64,000 nucleotides of DNA, taken from positions 62,001-126,000 of the forward strand of contig NZ_LYPF02000015.1 of assembly GCF_001661595.2 (NCBI RefSeq), given 5' to 3'. Below the pieces are notes generated by a model. The model searched no databases and was not told where the DNA came from. It saw only the letters and a list, made by a program, of their open reading frames with translations. Origin of the DNA: Crocinitomix algicola (lineage in GTDB: Bacteria; Bacteroidota; Bacteroidia; Flavobacteriales_D; Crocinitomicaceae). Made by a program: the position numbers and the translations under genes. Shown here in pieces: positions 27,077 to 36,509 of this stretch (positions are counted from its first letter, which is position 1; each line of letters begins with the position of its first letter).

Positions 27077-27493
27077 ATGTTACCGTTTTTAAAAGGAACA
27101 CGACTTTACAGTATTTTAAATTCCAAATGTCCAAAATGTCAGGAGGGAGATTTTCATGTATCCAAAAATGCATATGATTTCAATAATTTTGGTAAAAATC
27201 ATGATTATTGCAGCCATTGTGGTTTTAAGTATGAACAAGAGCCGGGATTTTTTTATGGTGCAATGTATGTTAGTTATGCGCTTACCGTTGCCTTTTCTGT
27301 TGCAATAGGGGTCGCAATTTTTGTGCTTTTTCCTTCTTCTTCGTATTTAGTTTATTTAATTTCTATACTCGTGGGATTGGTTGTTCTAATGCCATTATCT
27401 TTTCGCTTAAGTCGAATTATTTGGCTGAATTTATTTCACCACTACGATGAGAAGCTAGCAAATAAAAAAGAAATAGCAGAAGAGAAGAAATAA
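27077..27493 (+). CDS. DUF983 membrane protein
   Basis: A 138-residue DUF983 protein. An N-terminal zinc-ribbon-like part has two CxxC pairs (CPKCQEGDF and CSHCGFKYEQEPGFFYGAMYV, the second holding the family signature), followed by two membrane helices (about 72-94 and 98-118) and a basic/acidic tail. The function of DUF983 is not known; it is a cysteine-rich inner-membrane protein widespread in Bacteroidota and Alphaproteobacteria. It has its own -7 box and is divergent from the LtaS-like gene. The radical SAM gene follows after 49 bases. Confidence 0.88.
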   Translation: MLPFLKGTRLYSILNSKCPKCQEGDFHVSKNAYDFNNFGKNHDYCSHCGFKYEQEPGFFYGAMYVSYALTVAFSVAIGVAIFVLFPSSSYLVYLISILVGLVVLMPLSFRLSRIIWLNLFHHYDEKLANKKEIAEEKK

Positions 27494-27523
27494 CATCTCG
27501 CCTAAAAATCCAATTATATCCTC

Positions 27524-27531
27524 TAACTTTG
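27524..27531 (+). promoter_or_regulatory. -7 element of the radical SAM gene
   Basis: TAACTTTG matches TAnnTTTG, 11 bases before the ATG at 27543. No clear -33 TTG. Confidence 0.35.
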
Positions 27532-27542
27532 CTTTCAGATAA

Positions 27543-28556
27543 ATGAAGGCAAGAACGAAGGCGATATTAGCTACAACCAATGGACATAGAGTTTGGAATA
27601 TCTTACTCTTAAAGCTATCATTTCACATTTCAATTCTCCTTCGTAAACCTATTCATTGGGGAACACCTATGGCAATATCCATTGAGCCAACGACAACCTG
27701 TAATTTGCGTTGTCCACAGTGTCCTAGTGGTTTGCGTCAATTTACCCGTCCCACTGGAAACCTAAGTCCAAGCATGAACGAGGAAATTTTGGAGGCATGT
27801 GGTAAAAACTTGCAACACATCAATTATTATTTTCAAGGCGAGCCATTTGTCAATAAACACTTCCTCGAATTTGTTAAAGCTGCAAGAGCACGAAACATAT
27901 ATGTGGTGACCTCAACAAACGCCCATTTTATTTCTCCAGGTATTGCTGAAAAAGTTGTCGAGTCTGGCTTATCAGAAATAATTATCTCGATTGACGGTAC
28001 AATTCAAGAAACCTATGAAAAATATCGAATAAATGGTAAATTAGACAAAGTGCTTACAGGAACAAAAAATCTTGTTGCCGCAAAGAAAAAACTTAACCGT
28101 AAAAACCCAGTATTAGTCTTTCAGTTTTTGGTTGTTCGATACAATGAACATGAAATCAAAAAACTGTATGAAATGGCCAAAGAGTTAGGAGTTGATGAAG
28201 TGCGATTAAAATCAGTGCAAGTTTATGATTTTGAAACTGGTAACGACTTAATTCCTACAAATGAAAAATATGCTCGTTATCGAAAAACGAAAAACGGTGG
28301 TTATGAATTAAAAAACAAGTTTAAAAACCAATGTTGGCGGATGTGGAGTTCTTGCGTATTTACTTGGGATGGTGCAATTGTTCCTTGTTGTTTTGATAAA
28401 GATGCTAAGCACCAACTTGGAAATATCTCTAAAATTCCTTTTAAAGAAACCTGGAAATCTTCAATTTATGATGATTTCAGGAATCAAATTTTTAAAGATC
28501 GTCAAGCCATCGAAATCTGCAAAAACTGTTCTGAGGGCAGTAAAGTTTGGGTCTAG
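27543..28556 (+). CDS. Radical SAM protein with SPASM-type C-terminus
   Basis: A 337-residue radical SAM enzyme. The 4Fe-4S motif is C53-x3-C57-x2-C60 (TTTCNLRCPQCPSG). The SAM barrel spans about 45-230. The C-terminal segment is rich in cysteines, as in SPASM/twitch domains that hold an extra cluster (NQCWRMWSSCVF, VPCCFDKD, EICKNCSEG). Related proteins modify peptides or act in cofactor and lipid pathways. No precursor peptide gene is obvious next to it, so the substrate is unknown. Its stop codon overlaps that of the convergent gene on the other strand. Confidence 0.9.
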   Translation: MKARTKAILATTNGHRVWNILLLKLSFHISILLRKPIHWGTPMAISIEPTTTCNLRCPQCPSGLRQFTRPTGNLSPSMNEEILEACGKNLQHINYYFQGEPFVNKHFLEFVKAARARNIYVVTSTNAHFISPGIAEKVVESGLSEIIISIDGTIQETYEKYRINGKLDKVLTGTKNLVAAKKKLNRKNPVLVFQFLVVRYNEHEIKKLYEMAKELGVDEVRLKSVQVYDFETGNDLIPTNEKYARYRKTKNGGYELKNKFKNQCWRMWSSCVFTWDGAIVPCCFDKDAKHQLGNISKIPFKETWKSSIYDDFRNQIFKDRQAIEICKNCSEGSKVWV

Positions 28557-29578
28557 CCTAATTCTGATTCAATTTCTGCTTCAACCTTCTTTCTAAAATT
28601 TAAAACATTTCGCTCTAAATCCGCAAAAAAACGATTTCTATCTTTGGCATTCACTTTAGAAATTAAACTGGAGTTATTGATTAATTTCTCGAGTACAAAT
28701 TGAGTTTCTTGAATATAGTAAGGATCAGTTGTGTTTAAAACATTCATGATATTATGCGTTAGAAACACTGACGAACCCGAATCAGACTTCACCAAATAAG
28801 TATTATCCGAAATAAACGTCTCATTAAAATACATCTCAACTTCGTTCCCGGCATTTGGCGGCTCATTCCCACGAGCAAATTTCCGCCCTATTTCAGCCTG
28901 TTTTTTGAGGTGATGAATCAACGCGACAAGGTTATCTATGACCTCCAAAGCATAACGTTGATCTTCAAATAACCTTGCTTCAAAATAATATTGAATTTGT
29001 CGAAGTGTACCGCGCAATGTTTCAGGCGAATATACTTCAACCGAAGGAATAGAATTATAAAGGTTATGCGCTTCGATACCTATTCCCAAAACACGTTTAT
29101 CAATTTTTTCTCGCTTAAAAAGTTCATGCTCGTAGGCTGGAATTTTTAAATACGTTTTTGCCCAGAAAAAGAATTTAAACCGTGTTAAGTGCGGCAAGTT
29201 AAATATTTGAAAAATTGGTGTATCATTAATACTAATTGTCATGTGTGCGTTTTCAAACGATTTTACGCTCCGTAAACCGTCCCTCAAGCTCGTTAACCAA
29301 GACTCAAAATTTAATCCAATTCGATCAATTGGCAAGTAATCAAAACTAACCGCCCCTTTGCGATACGCACCTACTCCATCAAAAGAAATATTAAAAGCTT
29401 CGCATAGCGCTTTTGTTTCATAAATTGTTAAAGGCACATCGCCTCTTAACCTGCGATATACAGCGTCCTGACTTAAATGCAGTCGATTCATTAAAACAGC
29501 CGCAATTTTTTCATCTTTTGGCAGCTGTAATTTTATTTGTTCAAAAATGCGTTGTTGGATGTCCTGGGTTACTTCCAT
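28553..29578 (-). CDS. DNA-binding protein with N-terminal helix-turn-helix
   Basis: A 341-residue protein. Residues about 25-75 form a helix-turn-helix of XRE-like type (LHLSQDAVYRRLRGDVPLT, ALCEAFNIS). The remaining 260 residues are helical and hydrophilic, without a family I can name beyond a general resemblance to Bacteroidota transcription factors of this size. It may sense a ligand or partner through that region. It lies nine bases downstream of the heptose epimerase gene, so the two are probably co-transcribed. Its stop codon overlaps that of the convergent radical SAM gene. Confidence 0.75.
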   Translation of the reverse strand: MEVTQDIQQRIFEQIKLQLPKDEKIAAVLMNRLHLSQDAVYRRLRGDVPLTIYETKALCEAFNISFDGVGAYRKGAVSFDYLPIDRIGLNFESWLTSLRDGLRSVKSFENAHMTISINDTPIFQIFNLPHLTRFKFFFWAKTYLKIPAYEHELFKREKIDKRVLGIGIEAHNLYNSIPSVEVYSPETLRGTLRQIQYYFEARLFEDQRYALEVIDNLVALIHHLKKQAEIGRKFARGNEPPNAGNEVEMYFNETFISDNTYLVKSDSGSSVFLTHNIMNVLNTTDPYYIQETQFVLEKLINNSSLISKVNAKDRNRFFADLERNVLNFRKKVEAEIESELG

Positions 29579-29587
29579 AACCTAAAT

Positions 29588-30553
29588 TTAATAATATTTT
29601 TTATCCTTCAAATAATTTTGCACATAGTCCTCTACGCCTTCCTCTAACGAATAAAAAGGTTTATTATATCCTGCTGCAATTAACTTGTCCATTTCAGCTT
29701 CTGTAAAATACTGATATTTATCGCGAATATCCTCCGGAGTAGGAATAAAGGAGATGTCTTCTGCTACGCCCATGGCCTTAAAGGTCGCTTTGGCTAAATC
29801 ATAAAAAGTTCTTGCCGTACCAGTTCCAAGATTATATAAGCCGCTCTTCGGTTTATTTGTCATTAAAAAGAGACAAACACTTACAACATCCTTGACATAC
29901 ACAAAATCCCTCAATTGCTCTCCATCTTTGTAGTTTTCATTGTGAGAAGCAAATAGTTTCATTTTTTCTGTTGCCGATATTTGGTTGAACGCATGCATAA
30001 TCACTGAAGCCATGCGCCCTTTGTGATATTCATTGGGTCCGTAAACATTAAAAAACTTCAGTCCAGCCCAAAATGGAGGTTTCTTTTCTTGCACCAATGC
30101 CCATTTATCAAAATCATTTTTAGATTCCCCATAAGGATTTAGAGGCTTTAAATCATTAACGATTTCATGACGATCAGAATAACCGAGCTCTCCCAATCCA
30201 AATGTTGCTCCACTACTTGCGTACACCATAGGAATTGAGTGGTCCGAACAAAAATTCCACATCGCTTTGGAGTAATTCAAATTTAACTCATCAAAAATTG
30301 CTTGATCGAACTCTGTTGTATCCGTTCTGGCACCGAGATGAAACACAAACTCGATTTCTTTGGCAAAATCTTTCGCCCAATTAAAAAACTCCATTCGCTG
30401 CACTTTTGCAACAATTGATTTATTGGCAAGATTTTCTTTTTTCTCTTCTTTCGAAAAGTCATCAACAACAACAATGTCATTTCGACCATTTTTATTCAGT
30501 TCACTCACCAAACATGACGAAATAAACCCTGCTGCACCTGTAACTACTATCAT
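29588..30553 (-). CDS. hldD: ADP-L-glycero-D-manno-heptose 6-epimerase
   Basis: A 321-residue short-chain epimerase matching HldD (RfaD), which converts ADP-D-glycero- to ADP-L-glycero-manno-heptose for the lipopolysaccharide core. It has an N-terminal nucleotide-binding loop VTGAAGFISS, the catalytic YxxxK in NPYGESKNDFD, and FFNVYGPNEYHKGRMASV with DFVYVKDVV typical of this enzyme. In the loop, serine replaces the usual glycine of GAAGFIGS, a mild variation. No other heptose genes lie nearby. It probably forms an operon with the downstream DNA-binding gene. Confidence 0.9.
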   Translation of the reverse strand: MIVVTGAAGFISSCLVSELNKNGRNDIVVVDDFSKEEKKENLANKSIVAKVQRMEFFNWAKDFAKEIEFVFHLGARTDTTEFDQAIFDELNLNYSKAMWNFCSDHSIPMVYASSGATFGLGELGYSDRHEIVNDLKPLNPYGESKNDFDKWALVQEKKPPFWAGLKFFNVYGPNEYHKGRMASVIMHAFNQISATEKMKLFASHNENYKDGEQLRDFVYVKDVVSVCLFLMTNKPKSGLYNLGTGTARTFYDLAKATFKAMGVAEDISFIPTPEDIRDKYQYFTEAEMDKLIAAGYNKPFYSLEEGVEDYVQNYLKDKKYY

Positions 30554-30644
30554 TTTTTTACGCTTTAAGTCAAATTGTCATAAAACCAATATTGGTAGGG
30601 TTATTGATTCTATTTTTTTAACAAAATTAGAACTAATATTTTAT

Positions 30645-30652
30645 TAAATTTG
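30645..30652 (+). promoter_or_regulatory. -7 element of the Bax-inhibitor-1 family gene
   Basis: TAAATTTG matches TAnnTTTG, 21 bases before ATG 30674. The TTG codon at 30650 lies inside this box, which argues against using it as the start. Confidence 0.4.
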
Positions 30653-30673
30653 ATAAACAAAATTTTTTCAAAA

Positions 30674-31390
30674 ATGCAATATGATAATTATGAAGTCGTA
30701 GACAGCGAATCGAATGTACTCGAAATGTCTCGATCATTCTTCGCGAATGTTTACAAGTACATGTTTTTAGCACTAGCTATTTCTGGTTTGGCGGCCTACG
30801 GGGCATCTACTTCAGATTGGTATCTTCCGATGATGTATAAAGTAGGAGGAGGTATTTCAATGATGGGATATGTAATTATGTTTTCCCCATTAGTACTTGT
30901 TTTTCTTATTCAAGCACAAATCAATAAAATGTCCTACAGTGGAATTATGGGATTGTATATACTTTATTCTGTTCTTATTGGTTTAAGTTTAGCTTCAATC
31001 TTTTTGGTTTTTACCGCTTCATCAATTTTCTTGACTTTTATGGTAACAGCCGGCGCTTTTGGATCGATGGCCTTATTAGGTTATTTTACAAAAACGGATT
31101 TAAGTAAAATGGGGAGTTTATTGTATATGGTATTTTTCGGAATCATAATCGCTTCAATTGTAAATGTTTTCATGGGAAGCGATATGGTTGACTTAGTGAT
31201 TTCTTTGTTAGGACTAGTAGTATTTACTGGCTTAACTGCCTATGAAATGCAGCGCATGAAGGCGATTGCTTCCAATCCAGAATTAAAAGGAGATTTACGA
31301 AAAAAACATGAATTAATGGGAGGATTAACACTTTACATCCTCTTTGTGAACTTGTTTCTTTCAATCTTAAGGTTTGTTGGAGATCGTTAA
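30674..31390 (+). CDS. Bax inhibitor-1/YccA family membrane protein
   Basis: About 238 residues from ATG 30674; the frame is open to a TTG at 30650, but that codon overlaps a promoter element. Seven hydrophobic helices span residues about 22-235, and the N-terminal segment SRSFFANVYKYMFLALAISGL is typical of the BI-1/YccA/YbhL group. These proteins act in membrane protein quality control with FtsH in enterics and as pH-sensitive calcium leaks in BsYetJ. The zinc peptidase gene follows after 24 bases, so they are probably co-transcribed. Confidence 0.9.
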   Translation: MQYDNYEVVDSESNVLEMSRSFFANVYKYMFLALAISGLAAYGASTSDWYLPMMYKVGGGISMMGYVIMFSPLVLVFLIQAQINKMSYSGIMGLYILYSVLIGLSLASIFLVFTASSIFLTFMVTAGAFGSMALLGYFTKTDLSKMGSLLYMVFFGIIIASIVNVFMGSDMVDLVISLLGLVVFTGLTAYEMQRMKAIASNPELKGDLRKKHELMGGLTLYILFVNLFLSILRFVGDR

Positions 31391-31414
31391 TTAAATATTT
31401 AAAACCAAATAAAA

Positions 31415-32131
31415 ATGGGAGATGGAATGGTGACCTATTACTGGGGTCCAATGATTATTGGTGGTGTATTCATGCTAATCAGCTGGTTAGTTGGCAGTAC
31501 CCTTAAAAGCAAATTTGCAAAATACTCTAAAGTTCGTTTGATGAATGGAATGACAGGAAGAGAAGTTGCAGAAAAAATGTTGCGTGACAATGGAATTACG
31601 GACGTAAAGGTGATTGCCGTTAATGGTCAATTGACCGATCATTATAATCCTATGCACAAGACAGTAAACCTGAGTGAAGCGGTGTATAATCAAGCGAATG
31701 CAGCGGCTGCCGCTGTTGCTGCCCACGAATGTGGACACGCTTTACAACATGCTCAAGCCTATAAACCGTTAGAAATGCGCTCTAAGCTTGTGCCGATTCA
31801 AAATGCCAGCGGTATGATCTTAAACCTCGTTGTAATGGCAATGGCTTTTGCCGGTGGTATTCTCGGTGGAGTAGCACCTTTTATGATTTATATCATTATA
31901 GCCGCACAAGCCGCAATTACTTTGTTTGCAGTTGTAACTTTGCCAGTTGAATTTGACGCCAGTAAACGAGCCTTAAATTGGATTGAAGCGAATGGAATTG
32001 TTACGCGTGATGAGTATGACGGCGCAAAAGATGCTTTAAAGTGGGCTGCTATGACTTATGTCGTTGCTGCGCTTTCTGCAATAGCAACATTAATCTATTG
32101 GATTTTTGTGCTACTCGGTAATAGAGATTAA
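31415..32131 (+). CDS. Membrane zinc metallopeptidase, YugP family
   Basis: A 238-residue membrane peptidase of the YugP (Zn_peptidase_2) family. One N-terminal helix (about 8-28) is followed by a cytosolic part with the zinc motif HECGH at about 108-112 in AAHECGHALQHA, two central helices (about 130-175) and a C-terminal helix near 215-235. The sequence VTLPVEFDASKRAL after the third helix is a family signature. The role is uncertain, probably turnover of membrane proteins. It lies directly downstream of the Bax-inhibitor-like gene, a pairing consistent with membrane quality control, and ends at a terminator. Confidence 0.9.
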   Translation: MGDGMVTYYWGPMIIGGVFMLISWLVGSTLKSKFAKYSKVRLMNGMTGREVAEKMLRDNGITDVKVIAVNGQLTDHYNPMHKTVNLSEAVYNQANAAAAAVAAHECGHALQHAQAYKPLEMRSKLVPIQNASGMILNLVVMAMAFAGGILGGVAPFMIYIIIAAQAAITLFAVVTLPVEFDASKRALNWIEANGIVTRDEYDGAKDALKWAAMTYVVAALSAIATLIYWIFVLLGNRD

Positions 32132-32152
32132 ACCTAATTTATCAATGAACTT

Positions 32153-32180
32153 AAAGCAGCCCAATACGGCTGCTTTTTTT
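32153..32180 (+). terminator. Terminator of the YugP gene
   Basis: GCAGCC (32156-32161) pairs with GGCTGC (32168-32173) and is followed by seven T. It sits 24 bases after the stop. Confidence 0.85.
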
Positions 32181-32182
32181 GT

Positions 32183-32216
32183 ATAAAAAAACCTCCCTTT
32201 CAACTGAAAGAGAGGT
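32183..32216 (-). terminator. Terminator of the duplicated T9SS protein gene
   Basis: ACCTCCCTTTC and GAAAGAGAGGT (32191-32216) form a stem with one mismatch. On the minus strand it runs into a T tract. It stands back to back with the plus-strand terminator. Confidence 0.8.
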
Positions 32217-32240
32217 TAAAATCAAAGGTTTTGGTTTGAT

Positions 32241-34259
32241 TTACTTTTTGATTAGTTTAACCGTTTGACTCGATGTTGCTGTATAAACTGTAATAAAATA
32301 TACACCATTTTCAAGATTCGATACATCTAAAAGCTCTTGCCCAACAGCATTTCCTGTTTGAATCGTTTTTCCATTTAAATCTTGGAGTACATATTCAAAC
32401 TTCCCAACTGTTTCAATCAATGTAGTATTAGCTGTAGGATTCGGATAAATAGATAAAACGATTCCCTCTTCATCCTTCACGCCAATAGTCGATTTTACTT
32501 CGATAGAAGCAGCAGTTGTGCATCCCCAATCATCTTCAACCTGAACAGAATAAACGCCTAACCCTAGACCTGTCAAATCTTCAGCATCATCATAATCCCC
32601 TGTTCCATCAATATCCCAATCATAAACATAAGGTGCTAAACCTCCAGAAACAGTAATATCAATTTCTCCATCACTTCCTGAAACAGCATGGGTGATTGTC
32701 GCTGCAATTTCTAATGGTTCTAACACAGTAGTTGTTGCTGTTGTAGTGCATAAATATCCATCATATAAATCATTAAAATAAACGAATAAATTTGAACGAA
32801 AATTTGTTGCCTCCAATGTTGGAGTATGATAATTCGTTGTTGTCATTCCGCCCATCATGATATGACCATTTCCAAAAGCTTTCTCGCATAACACAATGTT
32901 TGTTGCATCACTCGAATTCACCAAAATATTTGAGAAACCTGTACCAGTAATATGCGCATGACTATAGCTACTCCCAGTCATAGTAGCGGCAGTTGGTGTA
33001 CTTGGTCCTACAAAAGCGGGGTGTGCCACATCAACCACGTCAACACTACTCGAAGCATCTGCATAAACCAATGTAGATCCGTCAAAACCAAAATCCATAT
33101 CTGAACCTTCGTTAGGTGCTGCATTTAAAATTAAACTTCCTCCTGCATTAACCCAGCTTTCAATAGTTTCACGGTTATCGGTTAAAAATGTATTTAGTTC
33201 TAGAGCACCTCCATCACTTCCATCTATGAAAACAAAAGCCGTGTTACTCGAGAATATTCCTGCCGCATCTGCAGTTTCAAAATAATCTAAATTCCACATT
33301 CCAACACCAAATGCAGTATCTAGTGCCTCAACATTTTTTACTGATCCCCATGGTTCTTCAGCCGTTTCTCTTAAGTAAAATTTATTTTTATGATTCCCTA
33401 AATAATGGATAAGGTTGATTCTCCAATTAGTGGCTTCAATTGCAGGACTATGAAAGTTACTAGTTGTCATACCTCCCATCATTACACGACCGAATCCCCA
33501 AGCTTTTTCACATAATACAACTTTAGTTGCATCACCCGAACGTGTTAAAATATTTTGATAACCTGTTCCTGTTACAGTAGCATGGGCATAGCTTCCACCT
33601 GTCATTACTGAACTCGTAGGGGTATTTGGACCCAAAAATGCAGGATGTTTTGTATTCACTACATCAACACTAGCTGAAGCATCTGAATAATTTAGTGTCG
33701 TTCCACCAAATCCAAAGTCAATTGCTCCACCTTCATTTGGTGCAGCGTTTAAAAATAACTTTCCGCCGTCACTCACCCAGTTTTCAATTGCAGTGATGTT
33801 ATCCGTTAAAAATGTAGCTAACTCCAATGCACCAGCGTCACTTCCATCAATATATACAAATCCTGTTTGCTCAGAAAAAACTGCTGCAACATCTACAGAT
33901 TCAAAAAAACCAGTTGACCACTCTCCCATTCCAAACACACTGTTCATCGCATCTGTATTACTCGAACTTCCCCATGGTTCTCCAACCACTGATCTTAAGT
34001 AATAAGCATCTTTTTCTCCTGTATAAGTATAAGTGATATCGTGCATTCCTGGTCCTGCCGTTCCCGGATCAAAAAAATCGCCGGCTATTCCTGTGCCAGA
34101 AAATTCGCCTCCTAAAGGTGAACCTACTAAAGGAGATGCAGCTGCATCCGCACAATAATTAGAGTCAAGACCAGTAAAAGAACATTGTGCCGTTACTTGT
34201 TGCCCAAAGGACATAATTGCTAAAGCAACGAACACTTTCAAAAAGTTTACGTGTTTCAT
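32241..34259 (-). CDS. Secreted T9SS protein with a large tandem duplication and SprB-like repeat
   Basis: A 672-residue surface protein. The signal peptide ends near residue 25. A short cysteine-containing module is followed by two copies of a roughly 208-residue domain (about 85-290 and 293-497). Each copy begins YLR..xEPWGS and contains FxxIDGSDxGALEL, LNAAPNEG and CEKAxGxGxxMMGGMTT, and resembles glutamine-amidotransferase-like surface domains. A SprB-like repeat (about 520-590; DIDGTGDYDDAEDLTGL) and a type A sorting domain (SIYPNPTANTTLIE to VKLIKK) finish it. The function is probably adhesive or binding. No catalytic motif is obvious. Confidence 0.85.
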   Translation of the reverse strand: MKHVNFLKVFVALAIMSFGQQVTAQCSFTGLDSNYCADAAASPLVGSPLGGEFSGTGIAGDFFDPGTAGPGMHDITYTYTGEKDAYYLRSVVGEPWGSSSNTDAMNSVFGMGEWSTGFFESVDVAAVFSEQTGFVYIDGSDAGALELATFLTDNITAIENWVSDGGKLFLNAAPNEGGAIDFGFGGTTLNYSDASASVDVVNTKHPAFLGPNTPTSSVMTGGSYAHATVTGTGYQNILTRSGDATKVVLCEKAWGFGRVMMGGMTTSNFHSPAIEATNWRINLIHYLGNHKNKFYLRETAEEPWGSVKNVEALDTAFGVGMWNLDYFETADAAGIFSSNTAFVFIDGSDGGALELNTFLTDNRETIESWVNAGGSLILNAAPNEGSDMDFGFDGSTLVYADASSSVDVVDVAHPAFVGPSTPTAATMTGSSYSHAHITGTGFSNILVNSSDATNIVLCEKAFGNGHIMMGGMTTTNYHTPTLEATNFRSNLFVYFNDLYDGYLCTTTATTTVLEPLEIAATITHAVSGSDGEIDITVSGGLAPYVYDWDIDGTGDYDDAEDLTGLGLGVYSVQVEDDWGCTTAASIEVKSTIGVKDEEGIVLSIYPNPTANTTLIETVGKFEYVLQDLNGKTIQTGNAVGQELLDVSNLENGVYFITVYTATSSQTVKLIKK

Positions 34260-34482
34260 ATTATTATAAATTAATTAGTTGTTACTGCAAATTAATGCGA
34301 ATAAAACAGAAAAGGTTACCACAAACTCATAAACGGCACATTTGAGTTTATTAACGGAAAACTTAAATATGTGTTATTTTTTAAACATTTTTATTGGATT
34401 TTATTAACCGTTTTCATTCGTCCATGATTTCATGTAATTCAGCTAATAATTCGATTAAGTCATCTAGATTTTAAAGAATGTT

Positions 34483-34490
34483 TAAATTTG
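34483..34490 (+). promoter_or_regulatory. -7 element of the urocanate hydratase gene
   Basis: TAAATTTG matches TAnnTTTG, 18 bases before the ATG at 34509. The -33 region lacks TTG. The 220 bases upstream hold no gene. Confidence 0.4.
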
Positions 34491-34508
34491 TGGTAAATCA
34501 ATTACGGT

Positions 34509-36509
34509 ATGACAATAGAAGAAATTAAGCAAGACATTATCAACGGTATTCCAGCTGAAATTCCAGCGACCAAACCCTATGATTCTAACATAAACCATGC
34601 ACCAAAACGAAAAGAAATTTTAAGTGCAGAGGAAAAAGTGTTAGCCTTAGAAAATGCATTACGCTATTTCCCTAAAAGTCAACATGCCGAATTGGCACCC
34701 GAATTCGCTTCAGAATTAAATACATATGGTCGCATCTACATGTATCGATACCGTCCAGATTACAAAATGTATGCTAGACCTATTGATGAATATCCTGGAA
34801 ATTCACTTCAAGCAAAATCAATCATGGCGATGATTCAGAACAATTTGGATTACGCTGTTGCACAACACCCGCATGAATTAATTACGTATGGTGGAAATGG
34901 AGCTGTTTTTCAAAATTGGGCACAGTACAGGCTTTGTATGGCCTATCTTGCTCGTATGACAGACGAACAAACATTAGTCATGTATTCAGGCCATCCAATG
35001 GGCCTATTCCCATCACACAAAGATGCGCCAAGAGTAGTTGTCACCAATGGTATGGTGATTCCTAACTACTCAAGACCAGACGACTGGGAGAAGATGAATG
35101 CTTTAGGAGTCAGTCAATACGGCCAAATGACTGCTGGATCGTATATGTATATTGGTCCTCAAGGTATAGTTCATGGCACTACCATTACAGTATTAAATGC
35201 TTGCAGAAAACTACCCGGCGATGGTAGCACAGCAGGAAAACTATTTGTCACCGCTGGTTTGGGTGGAATGAGTGGAGCCCAACCAAAAGCAGGCAATATT
35301 GCGGGGGTAATCTCTGTCACTGCTGAAATAAATCCAAAAGCGACAAATACGCGCCACTCACAAGGTTGGGTTGATGAAGTAATTTCTGATATCGATGAAT
35401 TATGTATTCGTGTAAAAAAGGCTAAACAAGAAAAAGAGGTTGTTTCAATTGCTTATCAAGGGAATATAGTAGACGTTTGGGAAAAATTTGATGAGGAAGG
35501 TATATATATTGATCTAGGTTCCGATCAAACCTCGTTGCACAACCCATGGGCTGGTGGTTATTATCCAATAGGTTTGAGCTTTGATGAGGCAAATAAAATG
35601 ATGGCTGATCAACCAGAATTGTTTAAAGAAAAAATACAAGAAACGTTGCGCAGACATGCAAAAGCGGTAAATAAACACACCGAAAAAGGAACTTACTTTT
35701 TTGATTACGGAAATGCCTTTTTACTAGAAGCCTCACGTGCAGGGGCTGATATTATGGCTGAAAATGGAGTTGACTTTAAATACCCTTCTTATGTTCAAGA
35801 TATTATGGGACCGATGTGTTTTGATTATGGTTTTGGACCTTTCAGATGGGTTTGTGTTTCTGAAAAAGAAGAAGACCTTGCAATAACTGATCAAATTGCA
35901 TGTGATGTCTTAGAAGAAATTCGTCTAAATTCTCCGGAAGAAATTCAGCAACAAATGGCCGATAATATTAAATGGATAAAAGGAGCACAAGAAAATAAAC
36001 TGGTTGTTGGATCGCAAGCTCGTATTTTATATGCAGATGCAGAGGGCAGAACGAAAATTGCAACTGCATTTAACGATGCCATTAAAGCAGGTAAAATTGG
36101 CCCTGTCGTTCTTGGTCGTGATCATCATGATGTGTCTGGAACGGACTCTCCTTATCGTGAGACTTCAAACATTTATGACGGTTCTAAATTCACTGCAGAT
36201 ATGGCAATTCATAATGTTATTGGCGACGGTTTTAGAGGAGCAACCTGGATTTCGATTCACAACGGCGGTGGAGTTGGATGGGGAGAAGTAATAAATGGTG
36301 GTTTTGGGATGTTATTAGATGGAAGCGAAGATGCTGATCGACGTTTGAAAATGATGCTACATTGGGATGTAAATAACGGTATCGCAAGAAGAAGTTGGGC
36401 CCGTAATGAAGGAGCAATTTTCGCCATTAAAAGAGAAATGGAACGTACTCCAAACCTTGAAGTCACTGTTCCAAACCTTGTAGATACAGATTTAAGTGCG
36501 CTGTTTTAA
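34509..36509 (+). CDS. hutU: Urocanate hydratase, long form
   Basis: A 666-residue urocanase, the second enzyme of histidine breakdown, which hydrates urocanate to imidazolone propionate using tightly bound NAD+. Clear family blocks are HELITYGGNGAVFQNWAQY, MYSGHPMGLFPSH, TAGSYMYIGPQGIVHGT, FVTAGLGGMSGAQPKA and GFGPFRWVC, with DHHDVSGTDSPYRET towards the end. The protein is about 110 residues longer than the Pseudomonas type and closer in length to animal urocanases. No other hut gene is in the window. Its 3' end overlaps the convergent methyltransferase gene by 18 bases. Confidence 0.95.
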   Translation: MTIEEIKQDIINGIPAEIPATKPYDSNINHAPKRKEILSAEEKVLALENALRYFPKSQHAELAPEFASELNTYGRIYMYRYRPDYKMYARPIDEYPGNSLQAKSIMAMIQNNLDYAVAQHPHELITYGGNGAVFQNWAQYRLCMAYLARMTDEQTLVMYSGHPMGLFPSHKDAPRVVVTNGMVIPNYSRPDDWEKMNALGVSQYGQMTAGSYMYIGPQGIVHGTTITVLNACRKLPGDGSTAGKLFVTAGLGGMSGAQPKAGNIAGVISVTAEINPKATNTRHSQGWVDEVISDIDELCIRVKKAKQEKEVVSIAYQGNIVDVWEKFDEEGIYIDLGSDQTSLHNPWAGGYYPIGLSFDEANKMMADQPELFKEKIQETLRRHAKAVNKHTEKGTYFFDYGNAFLLEASRAGADIMAENGVDFKYPSYVQDIMGPMCFDYGFGPFRWVCVSEKEEDLAITDQIACDVLEEIRLNSPEEIQQQMADNIKWIKGAQENKLVVGSQARILYADAEGRTKIATAFNDAIKAGKIGPVVLGRDHHDVSGTDSPYRETSNIYDGSKFTADMAIHNVIGDGFRGATWISIHNGGGVGWGEVINGGFGMLLDGSEDADRRLKMMLHWDVNNGIARRSWARNEGAIFAIKREMERTPNLEVTVPNLVDTDLSALF

